Positions 43,598 to 53,917 of a stretch of 64,000 nucleotides of DNA are shown here, piece by piece. The notes under the pieces are model-generated. The model was not told the origin of the DNA. It did not search any database and saw nothing but the letters and a program-made list of their open reading frames with translations. The position numbers were made by a program, and so were the translations under genes. Origin of the DNA: Betaproteobacteria bacterium UKL13-2 (lineage in GTDB: Bacteria > Pseudomonadota > Gammaproteobacteria > Burkholderiales > Usitatibacteraceae); assembly GCA_001602455.1 (NCBI GenBank), contig CP012157.1:2723733-2787732 (forward strand), in the 5' to 3' direction. Numbering within the stretch: the first letter of the stretch is position 1; each line of letters opens with the position of its first letter.

Positions 43598-44619
43598 GAC
43601 GGGTCTCCCTTGTTTTTGATGTTCGGTGCAATAAGTTTGAGTGTATCGGCCAACGCATCGAGATGGCGAAGCTGCGCCGCATTCTTCAACCAGTCGCGAT
43701 GTGGCATTAGCGGCAAGCCGGAGCTGTACATCCCAGGCTGGGTGACCGATTTAGTGACGAACGCATTGGCCGACAGAACAGCATCATCACATATTGAAAG
43801 ATGACCTGTGATTGACACAGCACCGCCGATCATCACACGCTGCCCAATGATGGTGCTGCCAGCAATACCGGTGCAGCCCGCCACAATCGTATGGTCGCCG
43901 ATTCGGCAATTGTGGCCAACTTGAACTTGGTTATCTAGCTTAACGTCGTTGCCAAGCACAGTGTCTTCAATTGCGCCTCGGTCGATCGTGGTGTTGGCGC
44001 CAACTTCGCAATCGTCGCCGATCACGACGCGACCGATCTGCGGGATTTTGACCCACGCCCCTTTATCGTTGGCAAAACCGAATCCGTCGGCACCAATGAC
44101 GACACCCGCGTGGATGACGGCTCGCTCGCCGATTTGGCAGCCCGCATACACAACAACGCGCGCCATGAGCTCGCTCGCCGAACCAATAACCACGTCATCC
44201 CCCAACACCGTTCCCGGTCCAAGGCGCACCTTGTCGCCTATGGTGCAATTACGCCCCACGACGACAAATTCAGCGATTGAGGCCGTGGCGGAGATCGTGG
44301 CCGTGGGCGACACACTTGCGGTCGGATGCACACCGGCGGCATGAGCGGCTTGGGGGGCGAAGAGCTGCGCGACCCGCGCAAAATAGGCGTAGGGATTGTC
44401 AACGACGATTCGCGGTTTGGCGGTAGCCTCTCGTTGGCTCGCACTGATAATCACGGCACCGGCGCCGGTTGCGTCGAGCGAGCGACGGTATTTGGGATTA
44501 GCGAGAAATGAAATCTGCGTCGGTGTTGCACGTTCGAGCGTACCAACACCGGTCAACGGCGCGCTGACCTCACCCACCGCTTCGCCGCCCAACTTTGAGA
44601 TTAAGTCACGCAAGTACAT
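43594..44619 (-). CDS. lpxD: UDP-3-O-(3-hydroxymyristoyl)glucosamine N-acyltransferase
   Basis: A 341-residue third-step lipid A enzyme. N-terminal UDP-binding domain (LISKLGGEAVGE, ISFLANPKYRRSL), then many hexapeptide repeats, with catalytic His in QVGHNCRIGDHT. The ATG at 44619 (MYLRDLIS) is chosen over a GTG 33 bases upstream. A terminator-like hairpin and two family A repeats separate it from skp, so it may have its own promoter. Confidence 0.96.
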   Translation of the reverse strand: MYLRDLISKLGGEAVGEVSAPLTGVGTLERATPTQISFLANPKYRRSLDATGAGAVIISASQREATAKPRIVVDNPYAYFARVAQLFAPQAAHAAGVHPTASVSPTATISATASIAEFVVVGRNCTIGDKVRLGPGTVLGDDVVIGSASELMARVVVYAGCQIGERAVIHAGVVIGADGFGFANDKGAWVKIPQIGRVVIGDDCEVGANTTIDRGAIEDTVLGNDVKLDNQVQVGHNCRIGDHTIVAGCTGIAGSTIIGQRVMIGGAVSITGHLSICDDAVLSANAFVTKSVTQPGMYSSGLPLMPHRDWLKNAAQLRHLDALADTLKLIAPNIKNKGDPS

Positions 44620-44697
44620 AAAAGTATTTTCGCACGCCGACCAACATATCACGAATCACGCGACGCCACTCCCTACGTCCAGATGGCCGTGCCAAAA

Positions 44698-44831
44698 GGG
44701 AACTTCTCGAAACCGTCGCGAGCGGGCGAAGTTCGTGCCGACGGGTTTGGCAAACACGGGACACGTACCCAGTGTACGGCCAGCACCGCAGGCGCGAAAT
44801 TCGCCCACGCAGCAGGTTTATAGAAGTGCCC
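44698..44831 (+). repeat. family A intergenic repeat, copy A2
   Basis: A 134-bp element, ends GGGAACTTCTCGAAACC and the inverse-like GGTTTATAGAAGTGCCC. It carries the shared core CCGTCGCGAGCGGGCGAAG, the palindrome CGTACCCAGTGTACG and GCAGGCGCGAA. A stretch in its left half differs from A1 and A3 and accounts for the extra 12 bp. Confidence 0.78.
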
Positions 44832-44835
44832 AAAA

Positions 44836-44862
44836 GAGAAACCCGCCATTCGGCGGGCTTCT
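44836..44862 (-). terminator. hairpin between skp and lpxD, probable terminator
   Basis: CCCGCC (44842-44847), ATTC loop, GGCGGG (44852-44857), followed on the minus strand by TTTCTCTTTT. It lies between two family A repeats. Confidence 0.5.
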
Positions 44863-44911
44863 TGAGGCAAAAAACGCTGAAAATGCCCGCCAATCGGGGA
44901 CTTTTAGGTTT

Positions 44912-45033
44912 GGGAACTTCTAAAAACCTACTGCGCGGGCGAATCTGTCAGCTCCGGTGCTCGCCGTACACTGGGTACGTGTCCCCTCCTCACTGCCAAC
45001 TTCACCCGCTCGCGACGGTTTTTAGAAGCTCCC
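44912..45033 (-). repeat. family A intergenic repeat, copy A3 (inverted)
   Basis: A 122-bp element inverted relative to A2. Ends GGGAACTTCTAAAAACC on the left and GGTTTTTAGAAGCTCCC on the right. Very close to A1. It begins 14 bp from the skp stop, and with A2 forms a head-to-head pair about 80 bp apart. Confidence 0.8.
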
Positions 45034-45047
45034 GTTTTAGTAATTGT

Positions 45048-45563
45048 TTACTTATCGCCGAGCGCTTTGATCACGCGATCAGTAAGATCGATGCGCTGGC
45101 TGGCAAACACCGCCTCTTGCACAATCAAATCAAACTTCTCTTTTTCCGCTATTTCGCTGATGACCTTGTTGGCGCGCTCCTGAAGCGATACCAACTCTTC
45201 GTTGCTGCGTAAGGTTTGATCTTCTCGAAGCTCGCGCTGCATGCGCTTGAAATCGCGTTCCAACTGGGCAAGCTGCCGCTCCTTTGCAGAGCGCTCGGCC
45301 TCAGGCAGCGTCATCGCCTCTTTCTGTAGCGTCGATTGCAACTCTCGCCCCTGCTTTTCCATTTTCTCGAGTTCCGACTCGCGGGCCGCAAACTCTTTCT
45401 TCAGTTTCGCTTGGGCACGTTTTGCTGCACCCGACTCGCGAAGAATCCGTTCACGGTCAACAAAACCGATTTTGAAATCGGCGGCAGCGGCACTAAAAGA
45501 AACAAGCGCTGCCAGTAGCATGGCAATGGCCAACACAATCAATGGAAAACGGGAATGGCGCAT
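45048..45563 (-). CDS. skp: OmpH/Skp-family periplasmic chaperone
   Basis: A 171-residue protein with a signal peptide (MRHSRFPLIVLAIAMLLAALVSFSAAAADF) and a long charged coiled coil (about 45-140). IGFVDRERIL at the mature start is typical. Skp holds unfolded outer-membrane proteins on the way to BamA, encoded just upstream. Confidence 0.93.
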   Translation of the reverse strand: MRHSRFPLIVLAIAMLLAALVSFSAAAADFKIGFVDRERILRESGAAKRAQAKLKKEFAARESELEKMEKQGRELQSTLQKEAMTLPEAERSAKERQLAQLERDFKRMQRELREDQTLRSNEELVSLQERANKVISEIAEKEKFDLIVQEAVFASQRIDLTDRVIKALGDK

Positions 45564-45599
45564 GGCAGTACAGCCCACAAGTTGTTCAGAACAAGCCAA

Positions 45600-47927
45600 T
45601 TAAAACACTTTTCCGAGGAGAAACTGGAAGCGCTCGATCCGGTCATTCGGCTTCACACCAAATGGCTTGGCAAGACTGAATTTGAGCGGGCCGACTGGGG
45701 AGAACCAACTGACCGCAAAACCTGTCGAGTAGCGGAGGTCACCGAGCAACAGCTTTTGGTCAGCGCTCCAAACATAACCAAAATCGCCGAATATGGATAG
45801 GCGAACCGATTTTTCCGACTTCACGCCCGGCATGGGGAACAGCACTTCGACGTTTCCGACCAAGCGTTTGTTACCGCCCGTGTATTCGCCCGTGTCAAAG
45901 TCTCTCGGCCCGATAGTCCCCGTCTGGAAGCCGCGAATAGAGTCGACACCACCGGCGTAAAAATTCTTGAAGAACGGCAGCGGCTTGCCGCCATATCCGT
46001 TTGCCAACCCCAATTCAGCGTTGAGCGATAACGTGAGCGGCCCCCAAATCGGCCGCAGGTACTGCGCTTTGGCCTGTGCGCGGTAGTACTTCAAGTCCCC
46101 GCCAGGCAGACCGGCTTCCATGCCAAATTCGAGCAAGTAACCGCGCTTCGGAAAATAAACGCTGTCGCGGGTATCTCTGGCGTAGCCGGTAGTACCACGA
46201 ATGGTATCGCTCTTCGTGCCAAATTTTTCGACATAGTCGAAATAACGCTGCGGACTAAAACTATCGAGCCCGATACTGGTACGTTCAAAACCAACACCGA
46301 AGTTAATCGAATCGTACTCGGTAACTGGTACACCAAACCGTACACCGAGACCGGAGGCGCGCGAACGGAAATCACCCGTATTCAAACTCGCGGTGTTAAG
46401 TTCACGCTCATAGAGGTCAAAGCCACGCGCAACGCCATCGGTCGTCCAGTAGGGGTTGAGATAGGAAACCTCATACGCACGGCTGATCTGGCTGCTGTTG
46501 ATGCGGAACGAGAGTTGATTGCCCGTACCAAAAATATTGGCTTGCGAAACTGACGCCGAGACGGTCAGCCGGTCAGGGCCGCTACCATAGCCCACGCCAA
46601 ATTGAAGACTTCCCGTATTGCGCTCTTTGACGGTGACGTTAAGGTCAACTTGATCGTTTGTCCCGGGAACGCTCGGCGTTTCAACAGTGACTTCCTCGAA
46701 GAAGAACGTGCGCTCTAGGCGTTCTTTGGAGCGATTGATCTTATCGACTGAGTACCAGCCGGATTCGAGCTGCCGAAGCTCGCGGCGCACAACTTCGTCG
46801 CGCGTCCGGCTGTTGCCTTGCACATTGATGCGCCGAACATACACACGCCGACCGGGGTCAACAAACATCGTGAAGCTCGCCGTCTTTGCGACGGGATCAC
46901 GTTCTGGTACCGGATTGATATTGGCAAAGGAATAGCCGTCATTACCAAGTCGATCGTTGATCGCTTTGACGGAATCTACAATCTTCTGGCGGGAGAACGT
47001 TTCACCAGCCTTGAACAGCAAGAGCGAACGCATCTCCGCTTCAGTGATCTTTAGCTCACCTGAAAACTTGACGTCGGAAATCTTGTAGACCTCCCCCTCG
47101 TTGATCACGATGGTGATAAATATCTTGTCCTTCTCCGGCGTAATCGACACTTGGGTCGATTCGATATTGAAGTCTAGGTAGCCGCGATTCAGGTAGTACG
47201 AGCGGAGCTTCTCAAGATCACCGCTAAGCTTTTGCTTCGAGTACTGATCGTCCTTGGTAAAAAACGTAAACCAACCCGACGTCGTTTGCTCAAACTCCTT
47301 TAGCAGTGTTGATTCCGAAACCGTCTTGGCACCGATGATATTGATGTCCACGATCTTCGAGGCATCGCCTTCCTCAATCGTGAAGGTGAGGGACACACGA
47401 TTTCGCTCCAGTGGCGTTACCGTGGTTGCGACCTTTGAAGAATAGAACCCGCGACTGGTGTACTGACGCTTGATTTCCTTTTCCGCACGATCAAGTAATG
47501 AACGGTCAAAAATTTTTGCCTCTGAAATACCTGCCGTCTTCAGACCATCTTTCAAATTGTCCTTGGAAAACTCCTTGGCACCGCTGATCTCGATTTGTGC
47601 GATGGCGGGCCGTTCAACAACAAAAACCACCAACACATCATTTTCGACTTCGAGACGGACATCGGTATAAAAACCGGTGGCGTACAAGGCCTTGATGGAT
47701 TGCGCCGCCTTGTCGTCGTCCATTCGCTCGCCAACCTTAACGGGAAGGTAGCTAAAGACGGTGCCCGCCTCAGTGCGCTGGACACCTTCGACGCGAATAT
47801 CTTTCACCACAAACGGCTCGATTGCCATCGCAGCAAGCGAGACAAAGCCGCCAAACAATGCGAGCAGTAAACGTGAGACCGGGCGACGAATGAGGGGGTG
47901 GGAGTTGTGGCGGGTAGATCGAGGCAT
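45600..47927 (-). CDS. bamA: outer membrane protein assembly factor BamA
   Basis: A 775-residue Omp85 protein. A signal peptide precedes AIEPFVVKDIRVEGVQRTEAGTV; five POTRA domains follow (to about residue 425), then a 16-strand barrel with the conserved VRGF-like SIRGFQ motif and a C-terminal GKVF. It inserts outer-membrane proteins. The ATG at 47927 (MPRSTRH) is chosen; the longer frame overlaps rseP. Confidence 0.96.
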   Translation of the reverse strand: MPRSTRHNSHPLIRRPVSRLLLALFGGFVSLAAMAIEPFVVKDIRVEGVQRTEAGTVFSYLPVKVGERMDDDKAAQSIKALYATGFYTDVRLEVENDVLVVFVVERPAIAQIEISGAKEFSKDNLKDGLKTAGISEAKIFDRSLLDRAEKEIKRQYTSRGFYSSKVATTVTPLERNRVSLTFTIEEGDASKIVDINIIGAKTVSESTLLKEFEQTTSGWFTFFTKDDQYSKQKLSGDLEKLRSYYLNRGYLDFNIESTQVSITPEKDKIFITIVINEGEVYKISDVKFSGELKITEAEMRSLLLFKAGETFSRQKIVDSVKAINDRLGNDGYSFANINPVPERDPVAKTASFTMFVDPGRRVYVRRINVQGNSRTRDEVVRRELRQLESGWYSVDKINRSKERLERTFFFEEVTVETPSVPGTNDQVDLNVTVKERNTGSLQFGVGYGSGPDRLTVSASVSQANIFGTGNQLSFRINSSQISRAYEVSYLNPYWTTDGVARGFDLYERELNTASLNTGDFRSRASGLGVRFGVPVTEYDSINFGVGFERTSIGLDSFSPQRYFDYVEKFGTKSDTIRGTTGYARDTRDSVYFPKRGYLLEFGMEAGLPGGDLKYYRAQAKAQYLRPIWGPLTLSLNAELGLANGYGGKPLPFFKNFYAGGVDSIRGFQTGTIGPRDFDTGEYTGGNKRLVGNVEVLFPMPGVKSEKSVRLSIFGDFGYVWSADQKLLLGDLRYSTGFAVSWFSPVGPLKFSLAKPFGVKPNDRIERFQFLLGKVF

Positions 47928-47934
47928 CAAAAAG

Positions 47935-49302
47935 TCAACCGGAAACGAGACGATAAACGTCGTTATAGAAAGCGAAAGCCGACAGTCCAATCAGCAGCGC
48001 AAAGCCTACACGCTGGCCAATTTCCATGGCCTGATCCGAGAGCGGACTGCCCTTTATTAGCTCCGCGATATGATACAGCAACTGCCCCCCATCCAAGACG
48101 GGGATGGGTAGCAAATTGAGCACGCCAATACTGACGCTAACCAATGCCAAAAACGAAACAAACGGCAACCAACCAAGTTTCGCGGACTGGCCTGCATAGT
48201 CAGCAATTGTGATGGGCCCGGAAAGATTTTTCCATGAAACGTCGCCGGTGACCATGCGCCCGAGCATCTTTAGGCTAAAGGCAGACATTTCCCACACTTT
48301 TGCAATTGATTTCGGGATCGATTCAATCGCCCCGTAGCGCACCACGGTGACCAACATCGCGCTCGATGTCGAATCTATTGGCGGGCGCGTAACGCCGATT
48401 CTGCCAAATGAACGTCCGCCCTCTGTCACCAACGCTGGTGTCACCGTCGCATCGAAGGTCTCACCGCGAGCCTGAACAACCAATCCAATCGGCTTGCCGG
48501 CGTTAGCGGAGACAATCGTCAGCAACTGACGGAAATCAGAGATCGGTTTTCCCTCTACCGCAATAATTCGATCCCCTGGCTTGAGCCCCGCAGCCTCTGC
48601 GGCACCCCCTTTCGTAACGGACTCGACAATAGGCGGGATCGGCGGTTGGTACGCTTCGATACCCAACTTCGCCGCAAAGTCCTGATCAAGATCCGCCTTT
48701 TCAATGTTCGCCGTTGCCAGTTGACGCCGTACAATTTCGCCACTCGCGGTTTCAACCTCAACGGTTGCCACCGCACGCACTGATGCGCGTTCAAGGAGCA
48801 ACAATCGAACCTCCCCCCAAGTCTTGGCCGGTGCGCCATCAACCGAGAGCACCTTATCCAAAGTCTTAAAGCCTGCGCTCGCAGCAGGGCTTCCCGCTGG
48901 CGGCGAGGCGACGAACGGCACTGCACCGGGCGAGCCAACCACGAAAATAAACCAGTAAAGCGCCGCCGCCAAGATGAAGTTAGCCAGCGGCCCCGCGATG
49001 ATGATGAACATCCGCTGCCAAATCGGTTTGTTGTTGAACGCAAGATGGCGGTCCAACTCATTGACCGAATCATCCCGCGTATCTGCCATTTTGACAAAAC
49101 CGCCGAGCGGCAATGCGGCTACCGTCCACTCCGTTTGCGAAGCGCCGAATTTGCGCATCCAAATTGTGGGGCCAAATCCAATCGAGAACCGAATGATCTT
49201 CACACCACACAAACGTGCCGCCGCATAGTGCCCGAGCTCGTGGATCGTGACAAGAATGCCGATGGCGACTAAAAACGCGAGGATGCTGTTGAGTACGTCC
49301 AA
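47935..49302 (-). CDS. rseP: site-2 membrane metalloprotease RseP
   Basis: A 455-residue intramembrane protease cleaving anti-sigma factors and remnant signal peptides. Zinc motif HELGH at residues 21-25, two PDZ domains (about 110-300) and the second catalytic motif PVLDGGQLLYH near residue 400. The start is a TTG at 49302. It lies between dxr and bamA, as usual. Confidence 0.95.
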   Translation of the reverse strand: MDVLNSILAFLVAIGILVTIHELGHYAAARLCGVKIIRFSIGFGPTIWMRKFGASQTEWTVAALPLGGFVKMADTRDDSVNELDRHLAFNNKPIWQRMFIIIAGPLANFILAAALYWFIFVVGSPGAVPFVASPPAGSPAASAGFKTLDKVLSVDGAPAKTWGEVRLLLLERASVRAVATVEVETASGEIVRRQLATANIEKADLDQDFAAKLGIEAYQPPIPPIVESVTKGGAAEAAGLKPGDRIIAVEGKPISDFRQLLTIVSANAGKPIGLVVQARGETFDATVTPALVTEGGRSFGRIGVTRPPIDSTSSAMLVTVVRYGAIESIPKSIAKVWEMSAFSLKMLGRMVTGDVSWKNLSGPITIADYAGQSAKLGWLPFVSFLALVSVSIGVLNLLPIPVLDGGQLLYHIAELIKGSPLSDQAMEIGQRVGFALLIGLSAFAFYNDVYRLVSG

Positions 49303-49324
49303 TATGGTTCCGATACAAAATTAG

Positions 49325-49438
49325 TGATGAACCTCGGCCGCATCCACGGCAAAAGACGAGCGAGCCAAATTGGTTTTCCAATCAGTCACAGGCAACATCC
49401 CTCGACGCAGCGGGCGACCCATGAAATATTCAGGCTAG
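49325..49438 (-). repeat. family B intergenic repeat, copy B4 (one end decayed)
   Basis: On the minus strand it begins CTAGCCTGAATATTTCA, where TAG is the stop codon of dxr. Then GGGTCGCCCGCTGCG, GTTGCCTGTGACTGATTGG, GGCTCGCTCGTC and TTTTGCCGTGGATGCGGC follow. The far terminal repeat is not recognisable. Confidence 0.7.
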
Positions 49439-50661
49439 GGCGCACCGCCCTGCCCAATCAAGGCCGTGCGCGATAACGCGATAGCCTCTCGTGTGATCGA
49501 CCTCGCCTCATCGTCCGATACCAGCACCTGCTCGAGTGTCGCCGCGTCGAGAATCGGAACACGAGACAAAACGTCTTCAAGCACGCGTGGAATATCCACA
49601 AATCGCATTTGGTTGTTCAAGAAAGCTTCGACAGCGACTTCGTTCGCCGCGTTCAAAATTGCCGGCGCGGTTCCACCCCTGCGCATCGCTTCATATGCCA
49701 GACGCACACAAGGAAACCGCTGTAGATCGAGTGGCTCAAATTCAAGTTTTCCTATTTTGGCAAGGTCTAACGATCTCACGCCACCGTCAATTCGGTCTGG
49801 AAAGCCTAAGCCAAAGGCAATAGGCGTACGCATATCCGGGTTGCCCAACTGCGCGATCACCGACCCGTCCCGATAACTCACCATCGAGTGCACCACGCTC
49901 TGCGGATGGATGACCACATCGATCATCTCAGGCGCCGCGTTGAACAACCAATGCGCTTCAATCACTTCAAGCCCTTTGTTCATCATCGTCGCCGAGTCGA
50001 CCGAGATTTTTCGTCCCATCACCCATTTCGGATGTGCGCACGCTTCATCCGGTGTGACCTCCGAAAGCGTGTCAATCGGCCTTGTGCGGAATGGGCCGCC
50101 CGATGCAGTCAGGATAATTTTCTGGACGCCAACCTGATCGAGCCCTTGCCCGAAATGTCGGGGTAGCGATTGAAATATCGCGTTATGCTCGCTATCGATG
50201 GGCAACAAGGTAGAACCACTATCACGTACCGCCTTCATGAAGATACCACCCGACATGACCAGCGCTTCCTTATTGGCGAGCAATACTGTCTTTCCCGCCT
50301 TCGCTGCGGCCAATGAGGACTTCAGCCCGGCCGCACCAACGATTGCGGCCATGACAGCGTCAACGTCTGCGTGCGCGGCGACTTCTTCTAGCGCCTCTGC
50401 CCCAGATAGAACCTCTGTCGGTGAATGTGATTGCCGAAGTTGCGCGCGAAGTTTGTCAGCCGCTTCCGCGTTTGTCATCACGGCAAAACGTGGCGAAAAT
50501 TTTTCGCAGAGCGCCGCCAACTCGGCGACTTTTGTCGCCGCAGATAATGCGAAGGCACGAAATCGATCTGGGTGACGCGCGATCACGTCAAGGGTATTGA
50601 GACCAATCGAGCCAGTTGCCCCGAGGACCGAAATGTTTTTGATTTTCTGCTGACGGCTCAT
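49435..50661 (-). CDS. dxr: 1-deoxy-D-xylulose 5-phosphate reductoisomerase
   Basis: MEP isoprenoid pathway enzyme, 408 residues. NADPH-binding GATGSIG at residues 14-20; metal and substrate motifs [21 protein letters not shown], and [26 protein letters not shown] overlaps the cdsA stop (ATGA). The stop TAG is part of repeat B4. Confidence 0.97.
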   Translation of the reverse strand: MSRQQKIKNISVLGATGSIGLNTLDVIARHPDRFRAFALSAATKVAELAALCEKFSPRFAVMTNAEAADKLRAQLRQSHSPTEVLSGAEALEEVAAHADVDAVMAAIVGAAGLKSSLAAAKAGKTVLLANKEALVMSGGIFMKAVRDSGSTLLPIDSEHNAIFQSLPRHFGQGLDQVGVQKIILTASGGPFRTRPIDTLSEVTPDEACAHPKWVMGRKISVDSATMMNKGLEVIEAHWLFNAAPEMIDVVIHPQSVVHSMVSYRDGSVIAQLGNPDMRTPIAFGLGFPDRIDGGVRSLDLAKIGKLEFEPLDLQRFPCVRLAYEAMRRGGTAPAILNAANEVAVEAFLNNQMRFVDIPRVLEDVLSRVPILDAATLEQVLVSDDEARSITREAIALSRTALIGQGGAP

Positions 50662-51509
50662 ATTTTTTGCATCACGATCAAGTACAAACCAGCCAATGGC
50701 AGCGTCGACGTTAGTGCGTCAATTCGATCAAGAACACCACCGTGTCCCGGCAATAGGCGAGACGAATCTTTCATTCCCACCCCACGCTTCATCCAAGATT
50801 CAAACAGGTCGCCAACAATGGACATTACCGCGAGCAGCAAAAAAATACCCAACAGTATGTAGCCGTGCGAATGCAATTCACGCGCCCAAACATCCCCGCG
50901 TTCCGCAGCGCGCGCTGCCAGCGCCTGCCAGACAAAGAAGTAGGCCACAACACCCGCCAGCCCACCTAGCGCACCCTCGATTGTCTTCCCTGGACTAATT
51001 GACGGCGCGAGTTTGCGGCGACCGATGGCTTTGCCAACAAAATAGGCACCAATGTCGGCAACCCAAACCAACACGGCGAAGGTCAGAAGCATCCACGCGC
51101 CGCGATCGTGCAGCGACAGAAACGCGAGCCAAGTCGGAAACACCACGACCCAGCCGGTGAGTGCAACGTACCAAGCGCCTGAAGGACGCCATAATTTAAC
51201 CAGCCAAAGCGGCGCGGCGACCAACCAAAATATCGCCGCCAACACAAACCCGAAGGTGGCCAAGGAAGCAAAGTCTAGGCCGGTGTACCCAAGGTAGGTG
51301 AAAAAAATTACCCCCGCGAGAACCGACGACATCGCAAGATATTGTTTGGATTGGTGTGCAGCGAATTTACAGAAGTGGCTCCACTCCCAGCACGCCACCA
51401 GCGCGATTCCGAGCGTGAAGAGGTCCCAAGCCCAATTCGGAAACGTAAACAGCGCGATGAAGACAACTGGCAGAATGACCAGCGCCGTGATGATACGGGT
51501 CTTGAGCAT
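50658..51509 (-). CDS. cdsA: phosphatidate cytidylyltransferase
   Basis: A 283-residue integral membrane enzyme making CDP-diacylglycerol from phosphatidate and CTP. About eight hydrophobic helices; the signature near the C-terminus is [24 protein letters not shown]. Operon between uppS and dxr. Confidence 0.96.
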   Translation of the reverse strand: MLKTRIITALVILPVVFIALFTFPNWAWDLFTLGIALVACWEWSHFCKFAAHQSKQYLAMSSVLAGVIFFTYLGYTGLDFASLATFGFVLAAIFWLVAAPLWLVKLWRPSGAWYVALTGWVVVFPTWLAFLSLHDRGAWMLLTFAVLVWVADIGAYFVGKAIGRRKLAPSISPGKTIEGALGGLAGVVAYFFVWQALAARAAERGDVWARELHSHGYILLGIFLLLAVMSIVGDLFESWMKRGVGMKDSSRLLPGHGGVLDRIDALTSTLPLAGLYLIVMQKI

Positions 51510-51536
51510 ACTTTCGGCGGCTGCGCGGTACTTGTA

Positions 51537-52331
51537 CTAGGCCGCTTCTGACGTCGAATCGGCGATCAGCCCCTTAGACTCAGCCAGTTGCTCGCTGGTC
51601 CGTCCAAATCGCCGTTCGCGCTTTCCGTAGGACTCAACCGCCCGAAGAAAACTTGACCGGCCAAAATCTGGCCAGAGTTCTGGTGTGAAATAAAACTCGG
51701 TGTACGCCATCTGCCAAAGCAGAAAGTTACTTACCCGCTGTTCCCCACCGGTACGAATAAACAAGTCGGGCTCAGGCGCATAAGCCATCGACAAGTGCGG
51801 CGTGAGCGACTCTTCGCTGAATACAAAACTTTCGTTTGCCTGAGCGCATCGTTGCTCATGCGCCCGATTCATCGCACGCAAAATATCCCATCGACCACCG
51901 TAGTTTGCGGCCACGGTCAGCGTCAGCGCACGATTGTTCTCCGTCAATGCCTCACTCGCCAGAATCTTGTCACGGATTCGAGCATCAAACGGCGTCAAAT
52001 CACCAATGACCTTGAATCGAATACCATTTGAATGCAGCTTAGCCACTTCATTTTCCAACGCGACCAAGAAGAGTTGCATCAGCACTGAGACTTCTTCTGG
52101 CGGGCGGCGCCAATTCTCCGATGAGAAGGCAAACAAAGTGAGGTACTCGATCCCGAGTTCGTCACAGGTTTTGACGGTCTCTCGAACAACCTCAACACCG
52201 CGTTTGTGTCCGGCGACACGCGGCATGAATCGGTTCTTCGCCCAACGCCCGTTGCCATCCATCACGATCGCAACATGTCGCGGGATACTGGTGAACTCAG
52301 GAATGACTTGCGTTGGACTCTGGTGGTTCAT
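51537..52331 (-). CDS. uppS: undecaprenyl diphosphate synthase
   Basis: Cis-prenyltransferase making the C55 lipid carrier for peptidoglycan. HVAIVMDGNGRWAKNR carries the catalytic Asp; FAFSSENWRRP and DLFIRTGGEQRVSNFLLWQMAYTE follow. Start uncertain among the ATG at 52331 (MNHQSPTQ, putting the Asp at residue 25 as in E. coli), the ATG at 52349 and a TTG at 52364. Confidence 0.95.
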   Translation of the reverse strand: MNHQSPTQVIPEFTSIPRHVAIVMDGNGRWAKNRFMPRVAGHKRGVEVVRETVKTCDELGIEYLTLFAFSSENWRRPPEEVSVLMQLFLVALENEVAKLHSNGIRFKVIGDLTPFDARIRDKILASEALTENNRALTLTVAANYGGRWDILRAMNRAHEQRCAQANESFVFSEESLTPHLSMAYAPEPDLFIRTGGEQRVSNFLLWQMAYTEFYFTPELWPDFGRSSFLRAVESYGKRERRFGRTSEQLAESKGLIADSTSEAA

Positions 52332-52392
52332 CGGGGGGGTTCCACTCATGTTGACCAGAGACAAGTGACCTGTGTCTGGCGATACCGGAAGG

Positions 52393-52953
52393 TCAAACTG
52401 ACATCAACTCTTTTTCCTTGTCGTGAACAACCTTATCAATGTCCGCGACAAATTTGTCAGTCATTTTCTGCACATCGTCTTGCGCTTTTTTCTCCGCATC
52501 TTCGGCAAGCAGCTTTGCCTTAAGCGCGTCTTTGAGCGCATTATTCGCATCGCGTCGAATATTACGCACTGCCACCTTGGCGTCTTCGCCTTCGCTCTTC
52601 ACCAGCTTCGCCATTTCGCGCCGACGCTCTTCGGTCAAGGAGGGCATCGGCACCCGAACCACATCGCCGGTCGTCGAAGGATTCAATCCGAGGTCCGACT
52701 CACGAATCGCCTTTTCGATGACAGACGTCATCTTTTTCTCAAAAGGCTGCACGATGATTGTTCTTGCATCGGCAACGTTCAGGCTGGCAACCCCCGTCAA
52801 CGGGGTTAGTGAGCCATAGTAGTCCACCTGAATTTGATCCAGCATGCCTGCATGGGCGCGCCCAGTCCGAATCTTGGCAAGGTTGTTTTTGAGCGCATCA
52901 ACGCTCTTTTGCATTTTTTGCTCAGATGTTTTTTTAAGGTCAGCAACATTCAT
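52393..52953 (-). CDS. frr: ribosome recycling factor
   Basis: A 186-residue protein that with EF-G splits the post-termination ribosome. Typical segments: [43 protein letters not shown] and [14 protein letters not shown]. The ATG at 52953 gives the standard length; the frame extends 10 codons back over the pyrH end. Confidence 0.97.
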   Translation of the reverse strand: MNVADLKKTSEQKMQKSVDALKNNLAKIRTGRAHAGMLDQIQVDYYGSLTPLTGVASLNVADARTIIVQPFEKKMTSVIEKAIRESDLGLNPSTTGDVVRVPMPSLTEERRREMAKLVKSEGEDAKVAVRNIRRDANNALKDALKAKLLAEDAEKKAQDDVQKMTDKFVADIDKVVHDKEKELMSV

Positions 52954-52979
52954 ATTGGTTTCCCCGAATTCGTATGTGC

Positions 52980-53747
52980 TCAAGCGTGCACTAAAGTTCC
53001 TTCGTCATCCCCCATCACGACGCGTTTGAGTGCGCCCTGCTTAAAAATCGAGAAGACATTGATGGGCAGTTTTTGGTCACGACAAAGCGCAATCGCCGTC
53101 GCATCCATCACCTTTAGGTTTTTGATGATAGCCTCATCAAAGGTGATCGAATGATAGCGCGTTGCGGCACGATCCATTTTGGGATCAGCCGTGTAGACGC
53201 CATCGACTTTGGTCGCCTTTAGAACAATCTCAGCTTCCATTTCACGCCCACGAAGTGCGGCTGCCGTATCGGTCGTAAAAAATGGATTTCCGGTGCCAGC
53301 GGCGAATACAACGACCTTCCCTTCGTCAAGATAACGCATCGTTTTGCCACGGATATAGGGCTCAACAACCGGCTCGATATTGATGGCCGATTGAACCCGC
53401 GGTGTGAGACCAACTTTTGAAAGCGCATCTTGCAAGGCGAGGGAATTAATCACCGTCGCGAGCATTCCCATGTAGTCGGCTGTGGCACGATCCATCCCGG
53501 CGGCACTGGTCGAGACACCTCGGAAAATGTTACCACCGCCAATGACGATGCCGATGGCCACCCCCATGTCGGCAACCTCTTTGATCTCAGCAACGATACG
53601 CTCAATGGTGTTCCGGTTGATGCCGAATGCATCCTCACCCATCAGAGCTTCACCAGATAGCTTCAGCAAAATACGCCGATATCTTGGTGAACCCAACGAG
53701 GCTGCGGGACTCATTGATGTGGCAGGCGGCGAATCATCGGGCGACAT
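52980..53747 (-). CDS. pyrH: uridylate kinase
   Basis: A 255-residue amino-acid-kinase-fold UMP kinase. [40 protein letters not shown] and [13 protein letters not shown] are visible. The ATG at 53747 has an AAGGAGAG site 8 bases before it. Its N-terminus is about 15 residues longer than E. coli PyrH. Confidence 0.96.
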   Translation of the reverse strand: MSPDDSPPATSMSPAASLGSPRYRRILLKLSGEALMGEDAFGINRNTIERIVAEIKEVADMGVAIGIVIGGGNIFRGVSTSAAGMDRATADYMGMLATVINSLALQDALSKVGLTPRVQSAINIEPVVEPYIRGKTMRYLDEGKVVVFAAGTGNPFFTTDTAAALRGREMEAEIVLKATKVDGVYTADPKMDRAATRYHSITFDEAIIKNLKVMDATAIALCRDQKLPINVFSIFKQGALKRVVMGDDEGTLVHA

Positions 53748-53917
53748 CGAAAGGCTCTCCTTGACCGTGTTTGACAATCACTTTGCCAACAGCATTGCAG
53801 ACTATTATGGCGAAATTTCGTTCACTACCTGCCGGGCCGCTTTGCACAATATGCACACTACGCGCACTGTCCACACTGTCCATCGTAGCGGCCCCGCGAA
53901 AACTATTTTTGATGCCG

